Source of the DNA: Ooceraea biroi
Taxonomy: Eukaryota > Arthropoda > Insecta > Hymenoptera > Formicidae
Direction of reading: 5' to 3'
Assembly (NCBI RefSeq): GCF_003672135.1
Contig: NC_039506.1
Location: 6,820,001-6,884,000, forward strand
Length of the DNA: 64,000 nt
In this document: positions 11,928 to 24,885 of the stretch, piece by piece
Numbering within the stretch: the stretch's first letter is position 1
How the letters are laid out: the number at the start of each line of letters is the position of its first letter
Program-made: the position numbers and the translations under genes
Notes under the pieces: model-generated
Told to the model about the DNA's origin: nothing
Database searches by the model: none
What the model saw: the letters and a program-made list of their open reading frames with translations, nothing else

Positions 11928-12089
11928 TCAGACTCCGGTGATGCTGTGCAGCCAGGGCTTGAAGTAGGTCGTCCTCATGTATACACCCGGTAGATACGGA
12001 GCCGCACATTTGATGCCGTGAGAAACGGTCCCGACCAGGAACCATCTGCCGTCCGGTCGCTCCATCACCAGCGGTCCACCGCTGTCGCC
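11928..12089 (-). CDS. flz: filzig-type exon 7: active-site serine and C-terminus
   Basis: 162 nt, 53 codons plus TGA (11930-11928). Starts GDSGGPLVMERPDG, with catalytic S1187, and ends PWLHSITGV. The motif VSHGIKC has His where most trypsin-like enzymes have Trp215. Confidence 0.95.
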   Translation of the reverse strand, partial: GDSGGPLVMERPDGRWFLVGTVSHGIKCAAPYLPGVYMRTTYFKPWLHSITGV

Positions 12090-15000
12090 CTGAGGAAGAT
12101 TGTTAATACGGCTGTCTATATTGTTTGTCTCAAACCTGTTTTCGGGATTAACGTCATGGGACGGAAGGTGGAGATATTCACTGTCGCATCGGCGACGAAT
12201 TGAAAGAAGTAATTGCCGAAATATTAGAGCCTTTTCTCTAAAGAAATGGAATCCACAAAGTGAGAGCAAGCAAGACAACTAGATCTTAAAACATATTTTA
12301 AATGGGCAATTATGTGGATATGAGTTTTTCGTGTCTAATTCATATAGCAATATGAAAATTAAAACGTGCTTTTTATTGGCAAACGTTGCCGAAGAATGAG
12401 AAGACTCGCAATAAGATAATAGCGGTAGTTGACAAGTGAGTAATACCTGTAATACTAATATGCGATTTTCACACTCCATATAGCCAGTAGAGTAATCATC
12501 GTGTTATTTACCGAGAAGATCAAAGCGGTACCGCTAATAGCTAGTACAGGCAATAAGCTAATGGAGTACAACGGGAAGCAAAGTCATTCTGCGGATTACC
12601 TCGCAAGAATCCTTCTGGCCGTTGGCGTATCCAGCGCAGAGGAAGCTTTCCAAAATCAATTTCGAGTGGCCGGCCGTTTGGAACATCTCCTGGCACACCG
12701 CGTTCTCCATTATGGGCACCTGGACCTCTTGCAGCACCGACGGCACGCCACCATCTGTCGAACATAACGATACCGTTAGCTTTGAGCTTGAGGCGACAGA
12801 TCAACGTGCGAAAAGAAAGTCAGAAGCAAAGCCGAATTCGGGCGCGTAGGAGGCCACGCGAGAGTCATCGTGAAAGTAGTTACTCCGTTCTCGTCACGGT
12901 AACCCTGTTCCATTTTGTACTTTCTAGTCTTGTGGGAAATTTTTATCGCGTGAATCCCATACACCGATATTCGTGACTTACAATATAAAATTGAGCGCGT
13001 GGGATCGATACTCACTGTATTTAAGTCGGCCCCAGCCGGTGACCGTCGCCATGCGACCGGTGAAGTCGATACCTTCCTCCGGCATGCAGATCGGCACGAT
13101 GTGCTCGTCGAATTGCACTGGTGATTCCAGCTCCAGGAGCGCCAAGTCATTCTCGAATGTCGCAGGATCGTAGCCGCGGTTCACGATGACGCGGCGAACG
13201 TTCTTGGTTACGCTGCGCTTCGACTCCAGCTCACCCGAAATGTCAAACTCGCCAAACACCGCGACCAACGAAGCCAGGAAACTGCAAATAACAGGATGAT
13301 GTGCGATGTTACGTTCGCGTTTTTACGATTAACGTTAGTACAAATTCTTCTGTGGCTAGTAAAAGTTAAAGTATAAATTAAATATAAATTAAATACTACT
13401 AATTTGCTAAGATTGGACTTTGGATATTTAATTAATCCACGATACGTGAAAGTAAGGGATGGACATTGTTATCTTTTGAATATATAATCCTTCTATTTAT
13501 CGTGTTTTCAATTTTTGTGGGGGAACTTTTATAAATTTATATATATAACTTACCCTGGTTGACAATGGGCCGCTGTTATAACGTACTTATCGGTGATAAG
13601 TACACCTCCACATTTGTTCTTCGTAAAGAGGCCGAGCCAGGTCGCCTCGCGGACCAATACCTGCCATGGCCACTCGCCAAATTGTGCGCCCTTTCCGCCG
13701 ACTATCTTTCCCGCTCTTGACATCAGGGGTCTCACGCCGCAATCTGTCGGCGCAAAAAATCATTTCTATACTCCATATTAACTACGATATTAATTGTAGT
13801 GATAAATCATAGTAATACAAATTTTGATTTAATATTTGGATTTAATCGTAGGAATTTTTATGGGAATTTGAAACTTGTCGATCGCTCACTTACGAGTCCG
13901 AAAATTTGGCTCGGCACTCGTATCTGCACTGCTGTTCTCAGTCGCGTTCGTCAAAGTTAGACTCTGCTCTTGCAACGAAGCCTCCGTGCTGCTGGACGGT
14001 GTAATTGTGGTTTTTCTGGTCGGTTTCGGGCGTTTCGTTGTTATCTGAGGTCTCTTTGTCGTGACATTCTGCAGGGTGCTCGGTTTAGGTTTCGCAGTAG
14101 TCACTTTGGTGGGACGCGTTGGCTTCTCAGACGATAGTGGTTTTTGAGTGGGTCTAGTGGGTCTTTTCGTGGTCGCTGATGGCCTCTTCGTCGTCGTCGA
14201 TAACGATGATGGTCTGGTCGTGGGTTTTCGCGTTGGTCTTCTCGTCGTGGTGTTCCCGCTGATTGGTCTTCTCGTCACGGTAGAAGGAGTTGCTGAAGGA
14301 GCTGTTGAAGTCGCTGTGGTACTATTTTGACTGTAGACCACATCTTTTAGGTTCTGTAGAAAGAAAAGGAAAAATGATAAAAATAGAATGTTCATTAATT
14401 TTGCACCTCTTTTCTATTTATATTATTCGCTAAATATTCTATTTAGATTTACTCCAATTTTTCCTGCTTCATCTTGTGTTATCACATTTTGATTGTTCTT
14501 AATTTTTACGTAAATAGATAATTGATGCAACAGTATTGCAACGACTAAAAATTTCAAAGCAAAAGATATAAGAACTTTCATAAGAAATAAAAATTTGTAA
14601 AGCTCTCCAGTTTGCTGTATGTAGCAATGATGAGACTTTAGTTATCTGCATTTATCAGAAGAGAGAGATTGCTCGTGACGTTCAAAGAGTTTCAAAGTTA
14701 AGTTGCATTTGCGTAAAACCTAAAGCAATCCGGAACACTGTCAAACGGCGAAAAACTTTCGTGGGCAAACAAGTTATCGCGTCGTTACCTGGAAGTTACC
14801 CTGCAGCGACTCGACGAGCTTGTTGACGAAAGCGTCCACTTTGTTCGTCAGTACGGCGTCTTCGATGAACGTGGGCGTAGGGATGTCGTTCTCGCTAATC
14901 AGTTCGATATCCGGATATCCGGTGTTGTTGAACGTCTCGACGATCGTCGGTTTCTCCTGCTGCGAGATCGGCACGGAGATGTTGAGATTCGGATTCCGCA

Positions 15001-18000
15001 CCGGTGGGAAGTTGATGAGATCGTCTGGCGCTGCGGTCTCATCGTCGCAGGGTACAGTGCTGGTAGTGCTTTTCGTGTTCTCGGCATCGTCGTTTATGGT
15101 GTCCTTAAACAACCAATTAATATTGGATGTCGACGGCTTCAGATTGAACGTCGGCTTGTCGGACCACGAGGAGATCGTCGTCCAGACTACGGGCTTCTTC
15201 GTGCTCGGTCGCTCCTTTGTGCTTCCGGTTCCCGGTGCGATCGCCTCGGTGCTCACTGGACCGATTATCGGTTTCGCACTGGTACCGTCTTTCAGATTGA
15301 CGCTGATGTAACTGGTGGACACCACGTTGTTAGTAGCCACACTGGAGATAACGGTGCTGACATTGTGCGTTATGGTGGTGGACACGCCTGGTTTTTTTGT
15401 GCTGATAGGTCTGATGGGAGTGGTTTTACTTGGACTTGATGTAGGCCTGATAGTCGCGCCGGGCTTTCTTGTGATAGGTTTCTGAGTTGTCTTTTGCGTA
15501 AACTCTGTTCCGAGTGGACCAAGAACTATCACTGTCGGTGCTGGTGGATTCGTTGTAGGCCGACTGTCGGAGTAGCTGCCAAAACTGCTGCTGCTACTGC
15601 TGCTAGAAGCGCCAGAATATGTCGTCTGCGTAGATGGTCGCGATGCGTAAGAGTTGCTCAAGGTCGAGTGCTGTGACGTGTAGGTCGTTTCGGTAGGAAC
15701 GAGCTCGTAATTGTAATACGTCGAGGAGGGCCTGTGAAGAGAGCTAGGCTTGTAGAAAGTATAAGGGAAAGTCGAGGTCGCAGGCGTAGTCGGCCGATAA
15801 CTCGAAGAGCCAACCTTCACGTGATGGGATGGCTTCGAGGTCTCGTCAATGCTCACCCAGGCCTGAACCGGCGACGAATTAGGAACCGGTAGAGTCACCG
15901 AAACTTCTGATTTCGGCGTCGTGTCGTTCAAGATGGAGATTATGTGATTGATGGCAATCTCCTCCTTGTCGAGAACGTCATCCTTTTTCTTGTTGCCTCC
16001 TGATGGCAAATCATACATGATGGTCGGTACTCTTACTAGCTCGTCTTTCTCGCTGGTGGTGCTCATTGGCGTGGTAACCTCGGGCTTTATCGAATTCGTT
16101 ACTTGCGTGGAAGTCTTCTTCTCGATCGTGTTCACTTTCTGGAAGGTGTTTGTCATGAGTTGCGTGCTAGACAGATCGCTCGTAAGCTTTTGCGTGTTGG
16201 CATACATCTGAGTCACCATCGGCATCTTCGTTATCACGGCCGGTGTTGATTTAGGAGCTTGCGATGTGGATGTTAACTCCATCGTGGACGACGCAGATTG
16301 CTCCGGGAACTTGATCCAGATATCCGACGTGCTACCACCCTGCGTGATTCTCTCACTGATCGTTGTTTCGGTGGAAGGTCGGAAAATCTCGTCTGGGTTG
16401 TTCGTTTCCTCGAGCATCGTACCGTTCTCGTTCAGCAGTATCGTCTCGGGATCGCTGTGATTGTTGCCGAGTCCGTGGGAGAACAACGCCGGCAGCTGAT
16501 CTACCGGATCCGCTATCTGCAGAATCTGATCGGGGCTCAACAACGTGGTGACTGGATTCACTGCAGACGTGTCCTGATGGTCGTGGATATAGTTATTGGA
16601 CTCCGAATGAGTCAATAATCCCGGTAGCCTCAGATCGTCAATAATGTCTTGCTGACCCAAGAGTGCCGGGAAGTTATCAGCCAAGTGGCTGACGTCCGCT
16701 TGCTGGGGTAGTTGTGTCTTCTCGGCATTGTTTGCGACGTCAGGTGACGGCAACGGTGACGCAGAAGCTTGATTCGAACTGGATAGCTTCGTATATGTCG
16801 TCTCGCCGCCGTTCGGACGATTCGAAATACTCGGTTTGTCGGTGTTCATGATCTCGTCTGTCGGCGGGACCGACATGCCGACCGGCGTACCGTTCGGATT
16901 CAACAGGATTGGTATATCGGGCACATGGTCGATCTGGTGCAGGTGGAAGAGCTCCTGGTTGCCGGGAGACTCGTCATTGCCGTTCATTGAGCTCTTGGGT
17001 GGCAGTTGACAGCACGCACCAAAGAGGAAGCCGTCCATACAGGCGCCGACGACCTCGCCGTTGCGTCGCGTGCATTCGTAATTGAACATGCATATCGCTG
17101 GCTCGCTCGACTTGACGCGCGATGGCATCAACGGCCGACACGCCTTCGGTACTATCGTATAGCCGCCGAACAGCTTTCTACCTGGAAAATAAACAGAGTG
17201 AAAGATTATTCGAGGATACATAATTTTCCTTTTAATGCTTGCGCCTTTATTCTATTCGAATTGCAGTAATAAGCGGAGAAATTAAAAAAACATGTGAAAG
17301 TCTAGGAAATACCTGAGAACTATTTGTTGTACGATCTAAAATTATGAGTAGAGATTGGAATGAAATTATTTTAACCTTGTGACTTTAATGTTGCAATGTG
17401 CATGAGGCTATTCCGATCTTAACTACAAATTATTTTAATATGACTTTATTAATAACTAGGTCTTTACATTATTGAATATAAACAGTCTAATTTAAAAAAA
17501 CGTAAAATAAAACTTTCGAGGCGGAATCAAGGAATTTGCCCCTTGAAGCTTGAGAAAGAATTAGATCAGGGACGAAATAGAGTATTTCGTGTAAAGAGAT
17601 GCATACACGATACTTTTTGAAATGCGATCACAGAGTTTACATACACAGGGCCAGAGAATTTCCAAATAAATATAAAAAAGGGGGACTTTTATAACGATTA
17701 TAGAACGAATCATTATATTATCATTCTGGACGTCATGTGCATGACGCGAGGAGGAGGCTCCGAAGATCGCTCCGTTTGGTATTTGGGTTGTGGAAAGTAT
17801 AGCATTCACGTAGCTCGAAACTGTGTCCCAATCTTCAGTTTATCCTTGTAAAGAAATCAGATCGATGATTTATTACGAGATCGATATTGGTTACCGTATG
17901 CTCATAGAGGGAACGTTAAATAACCGTTCAGCGCATCGACCGAAAATATACGGACGTCATTTATCTTGCAACGTTTTCCACCAGCGATGTTACAATCAAG

Positions 18001-19043
18001 ATACAATCAAGAACGTTGAGCAACGAGGCAGGGAAGCGAGTGAAACACAAACGGGAGTTTACATGGACATTGATTTGTTTAAAAGAGAAAAGAACGAAAG
18101 GAAAGTTATATCGCTTCCACAAATTATCTTTATAGCTTCTTTCGCTAATGTCCCTGATACTCTGACGACATGCATCCTCTTGCTCATTTCCTTCTCCCGC
18201 ACGCGAGAGAAAATGTACCCCGTCGATATTGAGTTAATATCGGGATGCGGCGGGGAAACATTGATTAAGATGTACGCCCATTTGCGCGTGTGTTGTGTTT
18301 GCACATATGCGGCTATCTTTTCCGGTTATGCTTAGCTGGCCAAAGCATAGACGAGCAAGCATGTAGGCTCCACGCCGCACGTGCCTTCTACACGCTTGCA
18401 CGCTGCCGATATATGATGACCTACTCCGCGATCCGTCCGCAATGCCTGTCTGGATTCTCGCGGCCGACGTTCCAGATTTTTGCTATGTGTGGACTCTCCC
18501 ATCTTACCGATCCATGTCGTATTTATCACCATCAATATGCTGCATTCGCTCATCGTTTCTAATAGCGCGTGCTCGGGGAATACAAATGTCTAAAACTTGC
18601 TTAGAGTCATCTGGAAGACATCCTGATTTTCGGACGTCTTTTAGGCGTCTTGATACTCCTTTTAAACTCCCGCGTTGTTACGTAAGAGAGAGAAATATGT
18701 ATAAAATAAAAGCATATAGAATAATAATTCTAAAATAAAAATAACGAAATTTGTAATATTATTTGTATTGTCAGAACAAGATTACATTCGATTATAGATA
18801 GAATGATGAAGTTTGAGTTCCTTCAACTCAACAGGGACTTCGAGAATTAAACTCATCGCTTGGAGAGCTTTGAAACGAAAATACGCTGGTGCGTAAAAAG
18901 GTTTGTACGTTTTCTACCGCGAGCGCGATTACTTAACTTTCTTTTCTACGCAGCGTGGAAAAAAAGAGTGGACAATTTGCAATTTAGATTAACCAAAGGA
19001 TCATGCACAGTCCCGCGAAATATGAGTTCGCTATGTAATTTGC

Positions 19044-19077
<34 letters not shown>

Positions 19078-21709
19078 AAACGTTATTACGTCTATTGTAG
19101 AGGCACATAAGACACGCCACAGTCCGTATGACAATCTGTGCAATCTTTATGAAAGTACAAAATGCGTGATGTCTGATTAATTAACGCGAGTCGCGTGAAG
19201 TAACACGCGAGCATTCATGGCTCATTGTCGATTTTCATGCATAATAAAGCACCGCTTAAAACGGGAAACTCTGCATCAAAGATGTACAATTCCCGCAAGC
19301 TCTGCAGCGAACTCTGAGAGTTATTGATGCGAGTTAAATCGGAAGCATCATGTTGCGCCACGAGCGATTTCGGTGTGTACATTTCGCGTAAATTTTTAGA
19401 TTATATAGACTATATTCTGCATGCTCGAAAACTCGAGTAGGTTGTAGTTCAGTTTATTGATCTCGATCGATAATTGTGAAGATTGAGAATAGAGAATTCT
19501 TGTTATGACATTAGGGTGTCATGATAAAAATGATGATGTAATTTATTGTGATTTTGCTAGCTTCTTATTGACTTAAATGCAGTGTCATAACGAGTGAGAT
19601 GTACTTTAGATAATAAGTAGCAGCGATAATTAACTCGCTGCAAACTTTCTGCCTATGTATGCATTTCCCACGGCACGCATATTTCTTTGCGTTGGCAGAG
19701 TACAAGGTGCACTCTGAAATAAGTAAGGCAAAAAGAGCAAGAATAATGTGAACATCATCTGAAAGTTGCTATTATTAAGGAGATTCATTAGTCTGCATCT
19801 TATATTACTTTAACATGTACAAAATAATTATGTAGACTCTCATTAGTAAGCAAAAATATAAACTGTTACATTATCCGTTGCAAGTTTTGCATCCGACCAA
19901 GAAACCATCATACGCGTATACATTGATACATATTAATAATAAGTTTTTACTTGGATTGTATATTAATTATTTAAGTAAATTCAAAAAAGTTTTCTTGATA
20001 AAGTACGTTTGTCCATGGTTTTATCTTGGTAAAGTACATGATAATTTGTACGTGGTAGCATATTCAGAGAAAGTTCTTTCAATAGATATCATATAATTGT
20101 TCAATATAACAAATGCATTGAAGGTGTAGAATAATAGGTGTCGCTGAGAAAAGTGCTATATGATACACTATTGCAAAGCTGTACATATTACGGCGAATAT
20201 CGCGCGCGTCGCTAACTCTCTTGACACAAATCAACCCGCGAAAGTGGAGAAAGGTGAGTTTCCAATATATAGGGCAAAGCCGTCACATACGCTAATAAGT
20301 ATTCAAATGCACTCACACGTTCGGTATGCACTGACTTGGCTTGCAATAATAATTTCGAGAATATCGAGTTGAGAGAGAACAGCATTTTTAGACTTGCGAC
20401 GTTGACACAATTTTGTACGTGACACACTCGACAGATATTTTTAGATCTGTTGTCAATTCATTGCACAAAATATTTTACAACCACTGGCTGTGTAAAAATT
20501 TCATAAAAAGTTTGGGATCAATTTTTTCCCTGAAAAGTCTTGTATGACGCCATCGTTCGACAAAAGTCGTATTAATATTGAAGTGGTTAATTAAACTTAA
20601 CAAGCAAGCAAAATTTTGTGTAATCTGCTTACGCATTATGAAGCTTGATTTATTAATTCGTCTTTTATTAATCATGTTAAATAACTTGGGGATATCATTA
20701 AAATGACCGTCATATTTTCATATTTACTATTCATAAATACGCATCTCTATGACTGAAGTAACATCCGGAAATTCTGGGATGCCTATATATCCGGAACGAT
20801 ATTGCCCGGAACGTGTGCTGCTTTCAAACGTGTATCTTAAAATTTTCATTTGCTTTACGCAAGCGGAAATAACTCTCCCGCGACTTTCGAGGGGAGACGC
20901 GAAAGATTAAGTAGAATTTGGTGTCAATATTTGCCGTGTTGGCAAATTCGTAAAAATCCATAAAACGCGGCTCGCTAAAACATGAAACACTTTAACACAC
21001 CTTTCCGTCGACAGCGACCCTTGACCTTCTTCTCACGCTCGCCGGAAGGGACCGAAAGCGGCATATGTATATGTAAGTGTGTGTGTGTGTGTTGCATGTG
21101 TGTGTATGGTGCATGTATGTGTATGCGCGCGCGAGGGACATCGATATTCGCGCAGCTCGGCAGAAAATCGAATTTCACCTCGTCCGTGCCCTCAGCGCGC
21201 GGTCGGAATAAATGGCATACTGCGAAAAGCTTCCTCTTTGACTCCACCTCTTTTTGTTGATTTTTCCTTAAAGAAATATGGAAAGTAGAATTTGGTGTCA
21301 GTAATGACTGCCGACTTGAACGTATCATTTTGCGGTACGAACAGTGCACTCCGTGGCATGCATATTAAGGTAGGAAGAACAATTTGTAAAAGTAGAAATC
21401 CGAGTTTACCTTGTTTCCGCATTTCTCATGCATCCATTATTTTTTAATAATGTGGGAGACATATTTATTATATGAAAATGAATGTACTTGAAAAATAATA
21501 GCAACTATTACCTACTTACATGCTCATTATTTTAAGTTTATTGTGTTGTTTCATATATTTTTTAAAATATTTTTTTAATAATATATAATATATGTGGAAA
21601 TAATATCAATTAAGTAATTACCTTCATTCTGAGGTGTCCAGGAGTAAGAAAAGGTGCATGTCAGAGTAAGCAACATGAATAACAGACAGAAACCTTTCTC
21701 AGCAGCCAT
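11928..21709 (-). CDS. flz: Filzig-type secreted trypsin-like serine protease, complete, 7 coding exons
   Basis: Exons 21709-21622, 17181-14789, 14353-13894, 13743-13554, 13281-13016, 12754-12600 and 12089-11928 sum to 3714 nt, 1237 codons plus TGA, all junctions in phase. Order: signal peptide (1-23); six-cysteine knot (C44, C60, C66, C77, C86, C87); a Ser/Thr/Pro-rich stem of about 890 residues with many potential O-glycan sites; CGVRP link (C982); activation site K993/IVGG; catalytic H1040, D1089, S1187. D1181 before the serine predicts cutting after Arg/Lys. Position 215 is His (VSHGIKC) instead of the usual Trp. The end, GVYMRTTYFKPWLHSITGV, matches my memory of Drosophila filzig, a matriptase-like protease shaping tracheal apical matrix. 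Family assignment is strong; orthology is inferred from the domain order and C-terminus. Confidence 0.95.
12600..12754 (-). CDS. flz: filzig-type exon 6: substrate-pocket segment
   Basis: 155 nt. GGVPSVLQEVQVPI, FLCAGYANGQ and KDSCE, ending exactly before the GDSGGP exon. D1181 of DSC is the specificity-pocket Asp (chymotrypsin 189). The matching exon of the second protease (45284-45438) has the same length and phases. Confidence 0.94.
13016..13281 (-). CDS. flz: filzig-type exon 5: catalytic aspartate
   Basis: 266 nt, residues 1045-1132. FLASLVAVFGEFDISGE, then ATFENDLALLELE with catalytic D1089, VPICMPEEG and VTGWGRLKY. Donor GTGAGT, phase 1; Asn1133 is completed by the next exon. Confidence 0.94.
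13554..13743 (-). CDS. flz: filzig-type exon 4: activation site and catalytic histidine
   Basis: 190 nt, residues 982-1043 plus two bases. CGVRPLMSRAGK then IVGG: cleavage after Lys993 would free the protease, and C982 would tether it to the stem. The exon ends ITAAHCQP with catalytic H1040. Leaves in phase 2, donor GTAAGT. Confidence 0.94.
13894..14353 (-). CDS. flz: filzig-type exon 3: second Thr/Pro/Lys-rich stem segment
   Basis: 460 nt, residues 828-980. Composed of repeated TxRPT, TKRP and KPT motifs, then an Asn/Ser-rich end (NATENSSADTS, with N-glycosylation sequons). It ends NFRT with one base of His981. The Met that opens the reading frame at 14395 is intronic; the acceptor CTACAG before AACCTAAAA is the true exon start. 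Confidence 0.9.
14789..17181 (-). CDS. flz: filzig-type exon 2: cysteine knot and long mucin-like stem
   Basis: 2393 nt, residues 30-827. It opens with GRKLFGGYTIVPKACRPL and the six-cysteine module ending FLFGACCQLPP, the disulfide-knotted (clip-like) domain known from Stubble. The rest is low-complexity Ser/Thr/Pro sequence with a Ser run near residue 565 and repeated TTxKP/TRKP motifs. It probably acts as a glycosylated spacer. Of two possible donors at the end, CAG/GTAACG (14788-14787) keeps phase 0 with the next exon. Confidence 0.93.
17182..21621 (-). other. Large first coding intron of the filzig-type gene
   Basis: 4440 bp between the signal-peptide exon and the cysteine-knot exon. 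Contains a (TG)n microsatellite at 19047-19076 and a shorter one near 21077-21092. I see no further coding exon, and none is needed because the phases match across it. Confidence 0.8.
19047..19076. repeat. (TG)n microsatellite
   Basis: About 15 uninterrupted TG units inside the large filzig-type intron. Confidence 0.95.
21622..21709 (-). CDS. flz: filzig-type exon 1 (coding): start codon and signal peptide
   Basis: ATG at 21709-21707 directly follows an acceptor (ATTACAG, with AG on the minus strand at 21711-21710), so at least one upstream non-coding exon must exist. It encodes MAAEKGFCLLFMLLTLTC and on to PQNE, 29 residues plus one base. The hydrophobic core FCLLFMLLTL looks like a cleavable signal peptide; a signal anchor is possible. 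Donor GTAATTA, phase 1, completes Gly30 with the next exon. Confidence 0.9.
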
Positions 21710-22488
21710 CTGTAATAAAAAATATTAATATATTAATTATTTAAGACAAACATTTTTTCTCAAAAGATTTATGTCAGTCGTATCAAAGGATTAACTAAAG
21801 TGTTAAATTATAAAATGTTTCTCAAGCCTAAAGATAGCTCTACTTTAAGTGAACGTTCATTTATTTATAAAAGCGGCCCTTGGCACCAGCTCAACGACGG
21901 TCTTAAGGTACCCTTTAGTTTTAAACCTGACTATCAGGTGTAAAAGGTGACGCAAGAAAATATGCGCTTATACAAGTATTATAAAAGTGGATATAACTTA
22001 CAAAATAACTTTTCTTGGAATATATGTATTACGAACATTCTCTATTATATTATGCATTAATATATGCCGCATTAATATAAATTAATAAAAAGATAATTCA
22101 ATATATTTCAATAACAAATATTTATCTTTTTCATTTTTATGTAAATAAATTTAAATATAAAATGAGAGAGAATATTGCTTTGATGCAAGATATCTATTTC
22201 ATCCATTGGATGATGCAGTATATCTATTTTATTATTCGCTTTTTTAAAATATTGAGTAAAGAATTAATATTGATTTGCATTAATTGGCACTCAAAGTTCG
22301 CTCCTTTGTAGATTCAGTATACGATACGATCATTCGGTAGTCGTAACTTTTCAGATCTGGTTACCAGATCGACGTACATATTTGTCCTTCGTAACGGTAC
22401 CAGAATATCAGCCTTTCGCACGTACGCCAGAAAAACTGGAAGCCGTTAAGAAATGATACATTCTCGCCGCGGATTTCCCTAATCAACT

Positions 22489-22509
22489 TTATCTCACGAG
22501 GTGAGATAA
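22489..22509. repeat. 9-bp inverted repeat, 3-nt loop
   Basis: TTATCTCAC, GAG, GTGAGATAA; a third related CTCAC follows directly. A short hairpin upstream of the filzig-type start codon. Confidence 0.7.
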
Positions 22510-22875
22510 TCTCACTGGTAACTATATATTTTCGAGAATCTGTAGGCATCTAATAATACATTTAATTATATATATCATATATAAGATCATATATATAGTA
22601 TTATTAGAGAAAAGTTATATACAACAGTCTCTTTCTAAAAAATTTAATTATATCATTGAGTACTATAATGCAAAATAAATAATTGCTGTTTGTGAGATAT
22701 ACATTATTCACTGTATTGAAAACTAATAAGTCATATGATGTCATATTGATGAAATTGTCATATTAAATTTGTTACGATCACATATACACATACTTCTACA
22801 CTATGATCCTCAAGATGAATGCTATTCTGTACGCATTTTATGAAAAATGATCTTATGGTAAATAATATTGGCGTT

Positions 22876-22894
22876 ACACACACACACACACACA
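22876..22894. repeat. (AC)n microsatellite
   Basis: About nine AC units. Confidence 0.9.
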
Positions 22895-24866
22895 TTTATG
22901 TTATTTTAAATTATAGATTAATTTATGATTCGACGAACACAATGATTGATATTTTAGCAATTATGAAGAGTAGATACAAAAGGTTATCCGAGATATTTAT
23001 TCCAAGGGATATTTTATACAATAGATTAACACTCCTTTTGTAATGCTTATACTTGTAAATATGGGAAAAACGCAATAATAGGATGCATAAATATAAACAA
23101 GTTTATTAATTTAATTTTAAGTTTTGCAAGAGGCGAAAGGTCAACATTTCAATCAGTATTATAATTTATAAAAATACCGATTCGCAGTTCATGCATATGT
23201 AATCTGTGCTACATTTCAACATTTCAATTACCTATAATAAATTTAAATACCAGAAATTATGGACGACGTTTTAGTCGTTCAATTAGGTCAACATTTAATC
23301 GCACGTCTGATGCAACATATATGAAATCACACATGTTCAATTAATATACGTGTATAACAACGTTAAGCGAGACAGAAGCAAAATGATATCGTTAACGAGA
23401 GCAAGAAGAAGAACATATTCTCCTCGCCTCCTCGCTTCTGCCTCGCCTCTGCACTCGAAAATCTGTCGAAATTCCACGGAAGGTGGAGAGATGCTGCGCA
23501 CCTTTCACGGTGATCGCGAGTCATGAAAAATTGATGGGGGAACGTTGCCCTGAACCCGCGTGTCTCTTCCTTCTTGAGAAGGAGTACCGCGCGTGAACAC
23601 GCGCGCATATGTACGCGTCGCCCGTACGAGACGACGAGCGTGTATCCACTGCATGCGTGTACCCACAGTGGAATCCCGTTACAGTCAGTCACACAGGCTC
23701 GGGACGTACGGGACGAAGGAACGGGGACGTGGCGTCGAAGGAAGCTGAAGGTAACATCGCCGGGGAGATCTTCGGCGGGGAGCGGCGGTACCCAAGATGG
23801 GCGAGACGAGCAACGGGCGAGAAAGACCAGAATGAGCGGCGTCGAGCTGCCGGTTGCTTTAAACGCAGGTTCACGAAGGCACTGCTGACCCAGTTACCAA
23901 TTCGCCCCCGTTCTGTCCCATTCCCAGCGCGGCCTTGTTAGCCCATTCAGGCCCGTCGTACGACGTGTCATGCGGACTAATCGCCGCTCATTTAAATCCC
24001 AATCAGGCGGCGGAAGCACGCGGATTCTTGAATATTTCAGACTCCGCGTTCTGATATCCTAGTTCGGGGGTCACCGAATACTCCCAAATCTTGTATGACG
24101 AGTTTTGGCAATAACTTCGGACGTTGATGGATTGAAACCGCGAGAGAACACGAGATAGGAATTGGTTTCTATTTGGGGTTACTTATCAGTCCATTATCGA
24201 AGCTGTCTCGTTCACATAAAGATAAATTATAACGGTGGGAATAACTGGAATTGCTGAACGATCATTTCGACATAAGTTACGGCAATGATTTCGTGCATAT
24301 ATGGTCCGTCCGTGTCGCTCTGATTTTTAGTACGTTCCGTTAAAGTGAAGTGTTACACCAGGCAGGCAGGACAAGTAGATGTGATTATTAATCTCTGCGC
24401 TTGTTAACCCAAAACTACGAAATATCCGGTCAATTTATGTGATGCCGACAAAATGTACCATAATTATGCTAATTTCATTAAATGCCGGTGGATTATGCTA
24501 ATTAAGTTAAATATATATCGGAAATCGTATTAAACGATCTATGCATTTGCATATTAAATAATGCCGTTTGATTTATTTTGTGTTTAAATGTATATTTTAT
24601 AATTGAAATGCATATTCCGGAATAAATTAACCAAATCACTCGTTTTATCAATTCTGAGCGAAACTCGTAGCAAACGGTGCAGAATGGCAGATTATAGACA
24701 TTCTAAAAAAAACATTAAATATACGTACTAATATATTTCTGTCTTCGTAGTAGGAATTTATAACGTAGAAATGACCGTAGATTACACGCATACAATGCTC
24801 TTAATTATTAACGCAATCCAGAAGCATAAATCATTCCATTAAGTGCAACGTCAAGCGTAAGGTTAA

Positions 24867-24885
24867 ACACACACACACACACACA
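24867..24885. repeat. (AC)n microsatellite
   Basis: About nine AC units, just below the donor-like site at 24904-24903. Confidence 0.9.

Noticed and set aside
12541..12849. Overlapping open frames on both strands around the filzig-type exon 6
   Set aside because: Other-frame shadows of the 155-nt exon, whose edges are fixed by splice sites and phase.
14820..15311. 163-residue plus-strand open frame
   Set aside because: It is antisense to the Thr/Ser-rich filzig stem; its Val/Ser/Leu-rich composition is the mirror of Thr-rich codons.
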